This document shows, piece after piece, positions 55,014 through 62,660 of a DNA stretch of 64,000 bases; the stretch's first letter is position 1; every line of letters begins with the position of its first letter. Below the pieces are notes generated by a model, which was not told the DNA's origin, did not search any database, and saw nothing but the letters and a program-made list of their open reading frames with translations. This DNA comes from Nonomuraea fuscirosea (GTDB taxonomy: Bacteria; Actinomycetota; Actinomycetes; Streptosporangiales; Streptosporangiaceae): NCBI RefSeq assembly GCF_003001935.1, contig NZ_PVNG01000001.1:496001-560000 (forward strand), in the 5' to 3' direction. A program made the position numbers and the translations under genes.

Positions 55014-55936
55014 GATCGGGCCCAGGCCAGCGCGATCCGGGCGGCCAGGGCGGTGTTCCCGCGTACGGCGGCGAGGTTGGCCTCCAGGGAGGCGCCGCCG
55101 GTGCCGTCCACCAGATAGCCGAGCAGGAACGGGGTGATCGCCTGTCCCTTGACGCCCTCGCGCTCGGCGGCGGCCAGCGCCTCGCCGAGCACGCGGTCGT
55201 GCAGCTCCGGATCGAGCTGGGCGTCCTCGGGGACCGGGTTGGCCACGATGAGGGCGCTGTCGGCGCCGCCGAGCGCGTCCTGGCCGCGCATGACGGCCGC
55301 CGCGTCCTCGGGCGACTCGATCCGCCATTCGATCGGCTGGCCGGAGGAGTGCAGGTAGAAGCCGGGGAAGTGGTCGGTACGGTAACCCACCACGCTCACG
55401 CCCCGCGTCTCCAGCCGCTGCAGCGTGGCCGGCACGTCGAGGATCGACTTCACCCCGGCGCAGACGACGGTGATGCGGGTGGCGGCGAGCGTGCCGAGGT
55501 CGGCGGACTCGTCCTGGTCCTCGGTCCAGCCGCGGTGCACGCCGCCGAGCCCGCCGGTCGCGAAGACGCGGATGCCGGCGCGGGCGGCCAGGAAGGACGT
55601 GGCCGACACGGTGGTGGCGCCGCTGGCCTTGAGTGCCGCCGCCACGGGCAGGTCGCGCTGGCCCAGCTTGCGCAGCCCCGACTCGGTCGCGATGCGCTCC
55701 AGCTCGACCTCGTTCAGGCCGATGCGGGGCACACCGTCGAGCACGGCGATCGTGGCCGGCACGACGCCCGCCGCACGCACGACACCCTCCAGCTCCCGCG
55801 CCACCTCCAGGTTGCGCGGCTGCGGCAGCCCGTGGGAGATGATCGTGGACTCCAGCGCCACGACCGGCGCGCCGGTTGCCAGGGCCTCGGCGACCTCGTC
55901 GGACGGCCGCAGAAGGGAGTCGGTGGTGCTGCGCAT
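55010..55936 (-). CDS. psuG: Pseudouridine-5'-phosphate glycosidase
   Basis: This 308-aa enzyme reversibly cleaves pseudouridine 5'-phosphate to uracil and ribose 5-phosphate. The conserved PVVALESTIISHGLPQPRN, FATGGLGGVHRG, CAGVKSILDVPATLQRLET and ALIVANPVP segments match PsuG throughout. It is the first gene of the psuG-psuK operon; no uridine transporter gene is adjacent. Confidence 0.94.
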   Translation of the reverse strand: MRSTTDSLLRPSDEVAEALATGAPVVALESTIISHGLPQPRNLEVARELEGVVRAAGVVPATIAVLDGVPRIGLNEVELERIATESGLRKLGQRDLPVAAALKASGATTVSATSFLAARAGIRVFATGGLGGVHRGWTEDQDESADLGTLAATRITVVCAGVKSILDVPATLQRLETRGVSVVGYRTDHFPGFYLHSSGQPIEWRIESPEDAAAVMRGQDALGGADSALIVANPVPEDAQLDPELHDRVLGEALAAAEREGVKGQAITPFLLGYLVDGTGGASLEANLAAVRGNTALAARIALAWARS

Positions 55937-56056
55937 GGTGAGTTTCGTGCTCCTCGTGTGGTCCTTGGCCCTGACATAGGAGGAACGGCCGTTTTCACGG
56001 GATTTGTTCCAAACCGAGCAGCCTACGGGCCCCCGGCGCGGCCGTCCACCCGAGGA

Positions 56057-57217
56057 TCACACGAGAAACGCGACGCCCGCCAGGGACGTGGCCGCGATGA
56101 TCGCGGTGGCGATCCCGCCGAGCAGCGCCGCCCGGCCACCCCTGGCCAATTTTCGCAGGTCGATGCCGGTGCCGAGGCCGAACAGGGCGGCGGCCATGAG
56201 CACGTTCGTGAGCGCGGGGACGGCCGCCGTGACGGCCTGGGGGACCAGCCCGGTGCCGCGCAGCAGCACCATCGCGAGGAACGCGGCCACGAACAGCGGC
56301 ACGATCGGCGGCCTCGGCCCCGTCTTCCGCTCGTGTGCCCCGCGCCGGCGATAGGACGTCAGGGCCACGATCGGGGCCAGCAGCACGACCCGGCCCAGCT
56401 TGACCGTCACGGCGGCGGCCAGCACTCCCGTGGCGGCGCCCACCGCGGCCACCTGCGCCACCTCGTGCACGGCGGCGCCCGTCCACACGCCGAGCTGCGC
56501 CGCCGACAGGCCCAGGAGTGAGCCCAGGAGGGGCACGAGGGGGATGGCCGCGGTCCCGTACAGGACCACGACACCGAGCGCGCTCGCCGCGGCCTCGTCG
56601 TCGTCGGCCAGCCCGGCGCTCTCGCGCATGGCGGCGATGGCCGCGGCGCCGCAGATGGACACGCCCGTCGCGATGAGCAGCGACGTGCCGGGGCTCAGGC
56701 CGAGTGCGCGCCCGATCACCCGGGTCGTGACGAACGTGAGCCCCGTCGCGACCGTGATGATCGCCAGCGTCCGCCAGCCGAGCCCGAGCACCTCGGGCAG
56801 GGCGATCTGCAGGCCGAGCAGGGCGATCGCGACGCGCAGCACCCGCCTGGAGACGAACGCGAGCCCGGGGCGGAGGCGCCCGGCCACGCCCGTCAGGTTC
56901 GCCGTCACGGCGCCCGCGAGTACGGCGACGACGGCGGGGCTGAGCGCGGGGACGTACCGGTTGACGATCATCGACAGCGCCGTCGCGACGGCCGCCACGA
57001 GAAGTCCTGGCCACAGGAGACGGACGTTTTCCTGGGCGCTTTCCCGGGCGGACTTCCAGGTGGTTCTCCGGACGGTCGCGCGGGCGAGATCCAGGGTGGT
57101 TCTCCGGACGGATGCCCAGGCGGTTCTCCGGGCGTCCTTCCAGGCGGTTGTCCGGGTGGTTCTCCGGGCGTCCTTCCGGGTGGGGCGGACGGCGGGATCC
57201 TGCGCGGTGGCGGGCAT
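56057..57217 (-). CDS. YeiH-family membrane transporter (putative sulfate exporter family)
   Basis: This 386-aa membrane protein has about ten transmembrane segments with the family motifs ATGVSICGAAAIAAM and VHEVAQVAAVGAATG. YeiH proteins are named for a putative sulfate-export role that is weakly established. The first 65 residues are an unusual Arg/Thr/Ala/Trp-rich tail derived from a DNA repeat; family members normally start near the first helix (WPGLLVAAVA). ATG 57217 is used; a start nearer the first helix (about 57,020) is possible. It is divergent from a LysR gene. Confidence 0.85.
   Translation of the reverse strand: MPATAQDPAVRPTRKDARRTTRTTAWKDARRTAWASVRRTTLDLARATVRRTTWKSARESAQENVRLLWPGLLVAAVATALSMIVNRYVPALSPAVVAVLAGAVTANLTGVAGRLRPGLAFVSRRVLRVAIALLGLQIALPEVLGLGWRTLAIITVATGLTFVTTRVIGRALGLSPGTSLLIATGVSICGAAAIAAMRESAGLADDDEAAASALGVVVLYGTAAIPLVPLLGSLLGLSAAQLGVWTGAAVHEVAQVAAVGAATGVLAAAVTVKLGRVVLLAPIVALTSYRRRGAHERKTGPRPPIVPLFVAAFLAMVLLRGTGLVPQAVTAAVPALTNVLMAAALFGLGTGIDLRKLARGGRAALLGGIATAIIAATSLAGVAFLV
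57058..57170 (-). repeat. Degenerate 12-bp-multiple repeat in YeiH N-terminus
   Basis: The core ggttctccgg occurs at 57062, 57098, 57122 and 57158, spaced 36, 24 and 36 bp. The unit ccaggcggttctccgggcgtccttc is repeated with variation. It encodes RRTT/RRTAW-like units, keeping the frame because spacing is a multiple of 12. Confidence 0.7.
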
Positions 57218-57273
57218 GATCTCAGTCTTCTGAACGGCGGGAACGCCCGGTAGCCACGCCTTGCCTGGGAGGT

Positions 57274-57290
57274 CATAGCCTGTGGCTATG
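57274..57290. promoter_or_regulatory. Inverted repeat over the LysR start, probable autoregulatory site
   Basis: CATAGCC-TGT-GGCTATG is a perfect 7-bp inverted repeat that overlaps the GTG start (57282) and ends at the next ATG (57288-57290). Its ATAGCC/GGCTAT form suits a LysR-type recognition element between the divergent yeiH-like and LysR genes, about 57 bp before the transporter start. Confidence 0.6.
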
Positions 57291-58178
57291 AGCGCGCTGC
57301 CCGATCTCGACTCGCTGAAGCTCCTCGTCGACGTCGGCGAGCTGGGCAGCCTCGGGCGCGCCGCCAGGGCCGCCGGGATCGCGCAGCCGTCCGCCAGCAA
57401 GCGGGTCGCGCAGCTCGAACGCCGTCTCGGCCTGCCCCTGATCGAGCGTACGCCGCGCGGGTCCGCGCTCACCGCCGAGGGCAAGATGGTGGCCGGCTGG
57501 GCCGCGCAGGTGCTCGCCGCCGCGCAGGAGCTCATGCGGGCCGTCCAGGCCGTGCGGCACGGCGAGGCCGCCCATCTGCGGGTGGCGGCCAGCATGACGG
57601 TGGCCGAGTACCTGGTGCCGCGCTGGCTCGGCGAGTTGCAGAACCGGGAGCCCGACGTGCAGGTGGGGCTCGACGTGGTCAACTCCGCCGACGTGGCGGC
57701 GCGGGTGCTGGCCGGGGAGGTGGAGCTGGGGTTCGTGGAGGGGCCCAGCGTGGCCGACGGGCTGGCCGGGCGGGTCGTGGGGACCGACCGGCTGGTGGTC
57801 GTGGTGGCGCCGGGGCATCCGTGGGCGCGCCGCCGTACCGCGCTGAGAGGTCCTGAGCTGGCCGCCACGCCCCTCGTGGTACGCGAGCCAGGCTCGGGTA
57901 CCCGCGAGACGCTGGACGTCGCCTTCGGCGGCCTGCACCGCGCCAGCCCGCGGCTGGAACTGGGGTCCAACTCGGCGGTCAAGGGGGCGGCCCAGGCGGG
58001 GGCGGCGCCGGCGGTGCTGAGCCGGTACGCGGTGGAGGCCGACGTGGACACCGGGCGGCTGGTGGAGGTTCCGCTGGCGGGCATCAACCTGGTCAGGAGC
58101 CTGCGCGCGGTATGGCGGCGCGGCCGCGCCCTGACCGGCCCGGCCGCCACCCTCCTGTCGATCGCCAGCCGCCCATGA
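57282..58178 (+). CDS. LysR-family transcriptional regulator
   Basis: This 298-aa protein has an N-terminal winged helix-turn-helix (LLVDVGELGSLGRAARAAGI; AQPSASKRVAQLERRLGLPL) and a periplasmic-binding-like effector domain (MTVAEYLVPRWLGELQNREP; VREPGSGTRETLD). It is divergent from the YeiH-type gene and is its likely regulator, as with YeiE/YeiH-like pairs. GTG 57282 was chosen over ATG 57288 because GGGAGG lies 8 nt upstream. Confidence 0.88.
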   Translation: MAMSALPDLDSLKLLVDVGELGSLGRAARAAGIAQPSASKRVAQLERRLGLPLIERTPRGSALTAEGKMVAGWAAQVLAAAQELMRAVQAVRHGEAAHLRVAASMTVAEYLVPRWLGELQNREPDVQVGLDVVNSADVAARVLAGEVELGFVEGPSVADGLAGRVVGTDRLVVVVAPGHPWARRRTALRGPELAATPLVVREPGSGTRETLDVAFGGLHRASPRLELGSNSAVKGAAQAGAAPAVLSRYAVEADVDTGRLVEVPLAGINLVRSLRAVWRRGRALTGPAATLLSIASRP

Positions 58179-58211
58179 CACCGCCCCAACCCCGACCTTG
58201 CCCCTGACCTT

Positions 58212-58276
58212 GCCCGCTGGCCCTGCCCGCCAGCCCTGCCCGCCAGCCCTGCCCGCCAGCCCCGCCCGACGGCCCC
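58212..58276. repeat. 13-bp tandem repeat, five copies
   Basis: gcccgccagccct is repeated at 58212, 58225, 58238, 58251 and 58264. The first copy (gctggccct) and the last (gacggcccc) differ by a few bases. It lies in the 236-bp spacer between the LysR gene and the oxidoreductase gene. Confidence 0.9.
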
Positions 58277-58414
58277 GACCCCCGGCTCAGGCCCTCTGAT
58301 CTCGGTCCCCTTACCCCGGTCCGACGCCGGTTCCTGACGTCGGCCGGTGATGGCGGTCGGTGACGCCGTTCGTGGCGTTGACGAAGGGTGCGGGGTGGGT
58401 CGTATGGTGCGACG

Positions 58415-59920
58415 ATGAGGACGTTCGACGTGGTCATCGCAGGCGGCGGGCACAACGGGCTGGTCGCGGCCGCCTATCTCGCCGGGGCCGGGCGCAGGGT
58501 GCTGGTGCTGGAGCGCTACGACCACGTGGGCGGGCTGGCGATCTCCACGCGCGCCTTCCCCGGCGTCAACGTGCTCCTGTCGCGTTACTCCTACCTGGTC
58601 AGCCTGCTGCCCTCGGGCATCGTCCGCGACCTGGGGCTCGATCTGGAGCTGCGCCGCCGCCGTTACGCCTCCTACACGCCCAGGGGCGAGCGCGGCCTGC
58701 TCGTGGACAACGAGGACGATCTGCGTACGGCGGCCTCGTTCAGGGACGTCACCGGCGGTGAGGCCGACCACGCGGCGTGGCGGCGCTTCTACGGCATGGT
58801 CGGCGAGGTGGCGCGGACCCTGGCCCCCACCCTGCTCGAACCGCTGCGCCCCCAGGCCGAGCTCGAGCGCCTGGTCGGCCCCGAGGCGTGGCGCGACCTG
58901 TTCGCCGAGCCGATCGGCCGGACGGTGAACGAGCGGTTCGGCGACGACACCGTGCGCGGGGTCGTGCTCACCGACGCGCTGATCGGCACCTTCGCCGATC
59001 CCGACACCGACGTGCTGGCCAACCGGTGCTTCCTCTACCACGTGATCGGCGACGGCACCGGCGAGTGGAACGTCCCCGTCGGCGGCATGGGCGCGGTCTC
59101 CGGCGCGCTGGAGGCGGCGGCCAGGCGGGCGGGCGCCGAGATCAGGACCGGCGCCGAGATCGTCGGCATCGCGCCGACGGGCGAGGTCACGTATGTGGCC
59201 GAGGACGGCGAGCACACGGTGAACGGCGGCCACGTCCTGGTCAACCTGCCGCCCGCCGTGCTCGACCGGGTGCTCGGCCGCCCCGTGACGGTGCCCGAGG
59301 GCGCGCAGCTCAAGGTCAACATGGTGCTCACGCGGCTGCCCAGGCTCAAGGACGCCTCGGTGGACCCGCGGGCGGCCTTCAGCGGGACGTTCCACATCAA
59401 CGAGGGACGCGGCCAGCTCGACGCCGCGTACGCGCAGGCGGCCCGCGGGGAGATCCCCGAGCTGCCGCCGGCCGAGGTCTACTGCCATTCGCTGACGGAC
59501 CCGTCGATCCTCGGTCCTGAGCTGCGCGGCCGCGCGGAGACGATGACGCTGTTCGGGCTGCACATGCCCGCCCGCCTTTTCCGGAAAAATCCTGAAAAAG
59601 CGCGGAAGATGGCTCTGGACGCCACCTTCGCCTCCATCAACACGGTCCTGGCCGAGCCCATCGAGGACTGCCTGCTCCGCGCCCCCGACGGCACCCTGTG
59701 CGTCGAGGCCAAGTCACCCGTCGACCTCGAACGCGACGCGGGCCTGCCCGGCGGCCACATCTTCCACACCGACCTGAGCTGGCCGTACGCGGAGGAGGGC
59801 GGCTGGGGCGTGGAGACCGAGCACGAGCGGATCCTCATGTGCGGCGCCGGCGCCCGCAGGGGCGGCGCGGTGAGCGGCATCGGCGGCCACAACGCCGCGA
59901 TGGCCCTGCTGAGGCGCTAG
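58415..59920 (+). CDS. FAD-dependent oxidoreductase (PYROXD2/phytoene-desaturase-like)
   Basis: This 501-aa flavoprotein has the dinucleotide-binding motif VVIAGGGHNGLVAAAYLAGAG at the N-terminus, an ERYDHVGGLA stretch binding FAD, GDGTGEWNVPVGGMGAVSGA and a C-terminal CGAGARRGGAVSGIGGHNAA. It resembles the NAD(P)/FAD-dependent oxidoreductases near carotenoid desaturases and human PYROXD2. No carotenoid genes lie nearby, so the substrate is unknown. ATG 58415 begins directly at the FAD motif; an in-frame start at 58388 is also open. Confidence 0.85.
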   Translation: MRTFDVVIAGGGHNGLVAAAYLAGAGRRVLVLERYDHVGGLAISTRAFPGVNVLLSRYSYLVSLLPSGIVRDLGLDLELRRRRYASYTPRGERGLLVDNEDDLRTAASFRDVTGGEADHAAWRRFYGMVGEVARTLAPTLLEPLRPQAELERLVGPEAWRDLFAEPIGRTVNERFGDDTVRGVVLTDALIGTFADPDTDVLANRCFLYHVIGDGTGEWNVPVGGMGAVSGALEAAARRAGAEIRTGAEIVGIAPTGEVTYVAEDGEHTVNGGHVLVNLPPAVLDRVLGRPVTVPEGAQLKVNMVLTRLPRLKDASVDPRAAFSGTFHINEGRGQLDAAYAQAARGEIPELPPAEVYCHSLTDPSILGPELRGRAETMTLFGLHMPARLFRKNPEKARKMALDATFASINTVLAEPIEDCLLRAPDGTLCVEAKSPVDLERDAGLPGGHIFHTDLSWPYAEEGGWGVETEHERILMCGAGARRGGAVSGIGGHNAAMALLRR

Positions 59921-59939
59921 CGGACCACCCGCCGCCGAG

Positions 59940-59982
59940 GCGCCGGTGAACATCGCGCCGGCGAGCGGCGGGTCACCGGCGC
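59940..59982. terminator. Possible bidirectional hairpin between convergent genes
   Basis: GCGCCGGTGA (59940-59949) and TCACCGGCGC (59973-59982) are a perfect 10-bp inverted repeat with a 23-nt spacer, which itself contains GC-rich self-complementary sequence. It lies 20 bp after the oxidoreductase stop and 48 bp before the end of the convergent TetR gene. Confidence 0.55.
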
Positions 59983-60029
59983 GCACCTGGGCCGCTGGGG
60001 TGCCGGTGAGCGCCGTGTCGCCCGGGTGC

Positions 60030-60587
60030 CTAGTCGTCCGCGATGAGCTTGGCGGCCACCTCCAGGGCCACGGCCGTGCGCTCCGACTCCTCCAGCCCCA
60101 TGTCCGACAGGAACGGCACGTTCCCGAGGATCACCGCGAAGACCGCCAGCCTGGCCTCGAACTGCCTGACCGGGCCGTCCTGCGGCGAGGACAGCAGGGA
60201 CAGCATGCTGATCACCCCGGTCTGCAGCCGTTCGCCGGCCGCGCTCTCCCGCAGGGCCCCCTGGTTCACCTGCGCGAACCTGAACAGCGGCCGCCACTGG
60301 TCCTCCAGCAGCCCGGCGATGCGCCGCAGGATCTCCAGCCGCGCCCCGGCCGTCGCCGGCTGCTCCTTGGCCCAGGCCACCAGCTCATCCATGGACTCCG
60401 TCAGCCGGTCCACCACGCTGGCGAGGATCGCCTCCTTCGTCCGGAAGTGGTAGTAGAGGGCCGGTCTGGTGATGTCCAGCCGCTCCGCCACCTCCTGCAG
60501 CGTGGTCTTGTCGTATCCGCGCTCGGCGAACAGCTCCAGCGCGACCTGCTGGATCCGCTCTCGTGTGTCCGTCCGCCGCCCAGCCAT
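60030..60587 (-). CDS. TetR-family regulator, divergent from cytochrome P450
   Basis: This 185-aa protein has an N-terminal helix-turn-helix (QVALELFAERGYDKTT; EVAERLDITRPALYYHFRTK) and a helical ligand-binding part. ATG 60587 has GAGGGAG 4-5 nt upstream. It shares the intergenic operator with the P450 gene and probably represses both genes until a P450 substrate or product appears. Confidence 0.9.
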   Translation of the reverse strand: MAGRRTDTRERIQQVALELFAERGYDKTTLQEVAERLDITRPALYYHFRTKEAILASVVDRLTESMDELVAWAKEQPATAGARLEILRRIAGLLEDQWRPLFRFAQVNQGALRESAAGERLQTGVISMLSLLSSPQDGPVRQFEARLAVFAVILGNVPFLSDMGLEESERTAVALEVAAKLIADD

Positions 60588-60600
60588 TCCGCTCCCTCGC

Positions 60601-60629
60601 TTGACGACCGGCTCAACATTGCTTACTTT
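60601..60629 (+). promoter_or_regulatory. Predicted promoter of the P450 gene
   Basis: TTGACG (60601-60606) and TACTTT (60624-60629) are separated by 17 bp, a good sigma-70-type arrangement on the plus strand. The -10 element lies inside the TetR operator, so bound repressor would block polymerase. Confidence 0.6.
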
Positions 60630-60645
60630 CGCGTAAGTAAGCAAT
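60618..60645. promoter_or_regulatory. TetR operator (28-bp inverted repeat)
   Basis: ATTGCTTACTT and AAGTAAGCAAT form a perfect 11-bp inverted repeat around 6 nt (tcgcgt). TTAC...GTAA half-sites are frequent in TetR operators. It is centrally placed between the TetR and P450 starts. Confidence 0.85.
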
Positions 60646-60671
60646 GCGGTCCGGCTTGTAGGGAGCAGACT

Positions 60672-61874
60672 ATGGCTCAGCCCTTCCCTGTCCAGCGCAC
60701 GTGCCCGTTCGCGCCGCCGCCCGAGTACGAGCGGATGCGCGAGCAGGCTCCTCTCGTCAAGGGCACGCTCTCCGGCAAAGACGTGTGGCTCGTCACCCGG
60801 CACGCCGAGGCCAAGCAGGTCCTGGCCGGCTCCGGCATCAGCACCAACCCGGCCACCCCCGGCCATCCCAGCGCCCCGCCCGACGACGAGCAGGTGACGC
60901 CGGAGGAGCGGGCGGCGCGGGAGAAGTTCACCGCCGGCCACTTCATCGACCTCGACCCGCCGGAGCACGGCAGGTTCCGGCGCCTGCTCATCCCCGAGTT
61001 CACCGTCAGACGGATGAAGGAGCTGCGGCCCGGCATCCAGCGGCTCGCGGACGAGCTCCTCGACGACATGCTCGCCAAGGGTCCAGACGCCGACCTGGTG
61101 GAGGCGTACGGGCTGGCGCTGCCGTCCCTCGTCATCTGCCAGCTGCTCGGCGTCCCGTACGCCGACCACGAACTCTTCCAGTCGCGGACCCGCACGATGA
61201 TCTCCTCCATGGACGATCCGCAGGTCCGCATGGCGGCGGCGATGGAGATCCACGACTACCTCGACGCCCTGATCACCTCCATGGCCGAGCGGCCGGGAGA
61301 CGACCTGTTCGGGCGGCTGATCACCGGCGGCGCGCTCAGCCACGACGAGCTCGTGGGCGTGGCGTTCCTGCTGCTCGTCGCCGGTCACGAGACCACCGCG
61401 AACATGATCCCGCTGTCCGCGCTCACCCTGCTGCGCCATCCGGAACAGCTCGCCGCGCTGCGCGCCGACCCGTCGGGCTGGCCGGCGGCGGTGGACGAGC
61501 TGCTGCGTTACCTGTCGATCGTGGACTGGGTGGCGTTCGACCGCGTCAGCACCGAGGACCAGGAGATCGGCGGGCAGCAGGTGAGGAAGGGCGACGGCAT
61601 CTACGTGCTCGGCGCCAGCGCCAACCATGACGAGCGGGCGTTCGAGCGGCCCGACGCGTTCGACCCCGGGCGCGGCGCCAACCACCACGTGGCCTTCGGG
61701 TACGGCGTGCACCAGTGCCTGGGCCAGAACCTGGCCAGGGCCGAGCTGGAGATCGCCCTGCGCACGTTGTTCGAGCGCGTGCCGGGGCTGCGGGTGACGA
61801 TGTCCGACGAGGAACTGCCCGCCAAGTACGATGGAGCCATCTTCGGTCTCACGGCGATGCCCGTCACGTGGTGA
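60672..61874 (+). CDS. Cytochrome P450 (bacterial class I type)
   Basis: This 400-aa heme monooxygenase has the I-helix AGHETTANM, the K-helix E-L-L-R and the heme loop FGYGVHQCLGQNLAR with the thiolate Cys349. It needs ferredoxin and reductase from elsewhere; none is adjacent. The N-terminal ACPFAPPPEYERMREQAPL region is like CYP105/107-type bacterial P450s, but a subfamily is not claimed. ATG 60672 has GGGAG 6 nt upstream. Confidence 0.93.
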   Translation: MAQPFPVQRTCPFAPPPEYERMREQAPLVKGTLSGKDVWLVTRHAEAKQVLAGSGISTNPATPGHPSAPPDDEQVTPEERAAREKFTAGHFIDLDPPEHGRFRRLLIPEFTVRRMKELRPGIQRLADELLDDMLAKGPDADLVEAYGLALPSLVICQLLGVPYADHELFQSRTRTMISSMDDPQVRMAAAMEIHDYLDALITSMAERPGDDLFGRLITGGALSHDELVGVAFLLLVAGHETTANMIPLSALTLLRHPEQLAALRADPSGWPAAVDELLRYLSIVDWVAFDRVSTEDQEIGGQQVRKGDGIYVLGASANHDERAFERPDAFDPGRGANHHVAFGYGVHQCLGQNLARAELEIALRTLFERVPGLRVTMSDEELPAKYDGAIFGLTAMPVTW

Positions 61875-61900
61875 CCTGTCGGCCAATCCCTCATCAACTC

Positions 61901-61955
61901 CTCATGAAGCCGGTGTGAGATCCTTCATCGCGTTCTCATGATGACCCCTTAGTTT
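61901..61955 (+). promoter_or_regulatory. Promoter region of the response regulator gene with repeated CTCATGA
   Basis: CTCATGA occurs at 61901 and again at 61935, and TAGTTT (61950-61955) ends 6 nt before the ATG, as in leaderless genes. The repeats could be response-regulator binding sites for autoregulation. No ribosome site is visible before the ATG. Confidence 0.4.
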
Positions 61956-61961
61956 TCTTCT

Positions 61962-62660
61962 ATGAACGAGCCCGCACGGTTGCTGGTAGTGGACGACGAG
62001 CCCGCCTTGCGCGAGGCCCTGCAGTCGAGCCTGGAGTTCGAGGGCTACAAGGTCGTCACCGCCGTCGACGGGCAGGAGGCGCTCGACGCCGTCGCCACCG
62101 ATTCCTACGACGCGGTGCTGCTCGACGTGATGATGCCCAGGCTCGACGGGCTGACCGCGTGCCGCAGGCTGCGCGCGTCCGGCAACCACATCCCCGTGCT
62201 CATGCTCACCGCCCGCGACGCGGTCGGCGACCGGGTGTCGGGGCTCGACGCGGGCGCCGACGACTACCTCGTCAAGCCGTTCGAGCTGGACGAGCTGCTG
62301 GCCCGGGTGCGCGCCCTGCTGCGGCGGGGCGCGCTCAGCGCGGGCACCCCCGAGGGCGATTCGCTCTCCTACGGCGACCTGCGGATGGACCCGTCGACCA
62401 GGGAGGTCACCCGCGGCGAGCGCAGGCTCGACCTGACCAGGACCGAATACCTGCTGATGGAGCTGTTCCTCGCCCATCCGCGCCAGGTGCTGACCCGCGA
62501 CCAGATCCTCAGCGAGGTGTGGGGCTTCGACTTCGAGCCGACGTCCAACTCCCTCGACGTCTATGTGATGTACCTGCGCCGCAAGACCGAGGCCGGTGGC
62601 GAGCCGCGGGTGATCCACACCGTGCGCGGGGTGGGTTACGTGCTGCGGGCCACGGCGTGA
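61962..62660 (+). CDS. OmpR-family response regulator (MprA-like)
   Basis: This 232-aa regulator has a receiver domain with Asp55 ([13 protein letters not shown]), acidic pocket VVDDEP and Lys in [13 protein letters not shown], and a winged-helix output ([44 protein letters not shown]). It is probably activated by the adjacent kinase, with which it overlaps by GTGA. An envelope stress or two-component role like MprAB is likely. Confidence 0.94.
   Translation: MNEPARLLVVDDEPALREALQSSLEFEGYKVVTAVDGQEALDAVATDSYDAVLLDVMMPRLDGLTACRRLRASGNHIPVLMLTARDAVGDRVSGLDAGADDYLVKPFELDELLARVRALLRRGALSAGTPEGDSLSYGDLRMDPSTREVTRGERRLDLTRTEYLLMELFLAHPRQVLTRDQILSEVWGFDFEPTSNSLDVYVMYLRRKTEAGGEPRVIHTVRGVGYVLRATA

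Noticed and set aside
58209..58276. Spaced repeats resembling a CRISPR array
   Set aside because: The 13-bp units are directly tandem with no spacers and no Cas genes nearby.
56057..59563. A 1168-codon minus-strand open frame extending upstream from the YeiH gene
   Set aside because: Only the C-terminal 386 residues match a family. The upstream part runs antisense across the LysR and oxidoreductase genes on the other strand and is an artefact of GC-rich sequence.
60030..61886. A 618-codon minus-strand frame including the TetR gene
   Set aside because: The first two thirds are antisense to the P450 gene and read as low-quality basic sequence. The true TetR start is ATG 60587 behind GAGGGAG.
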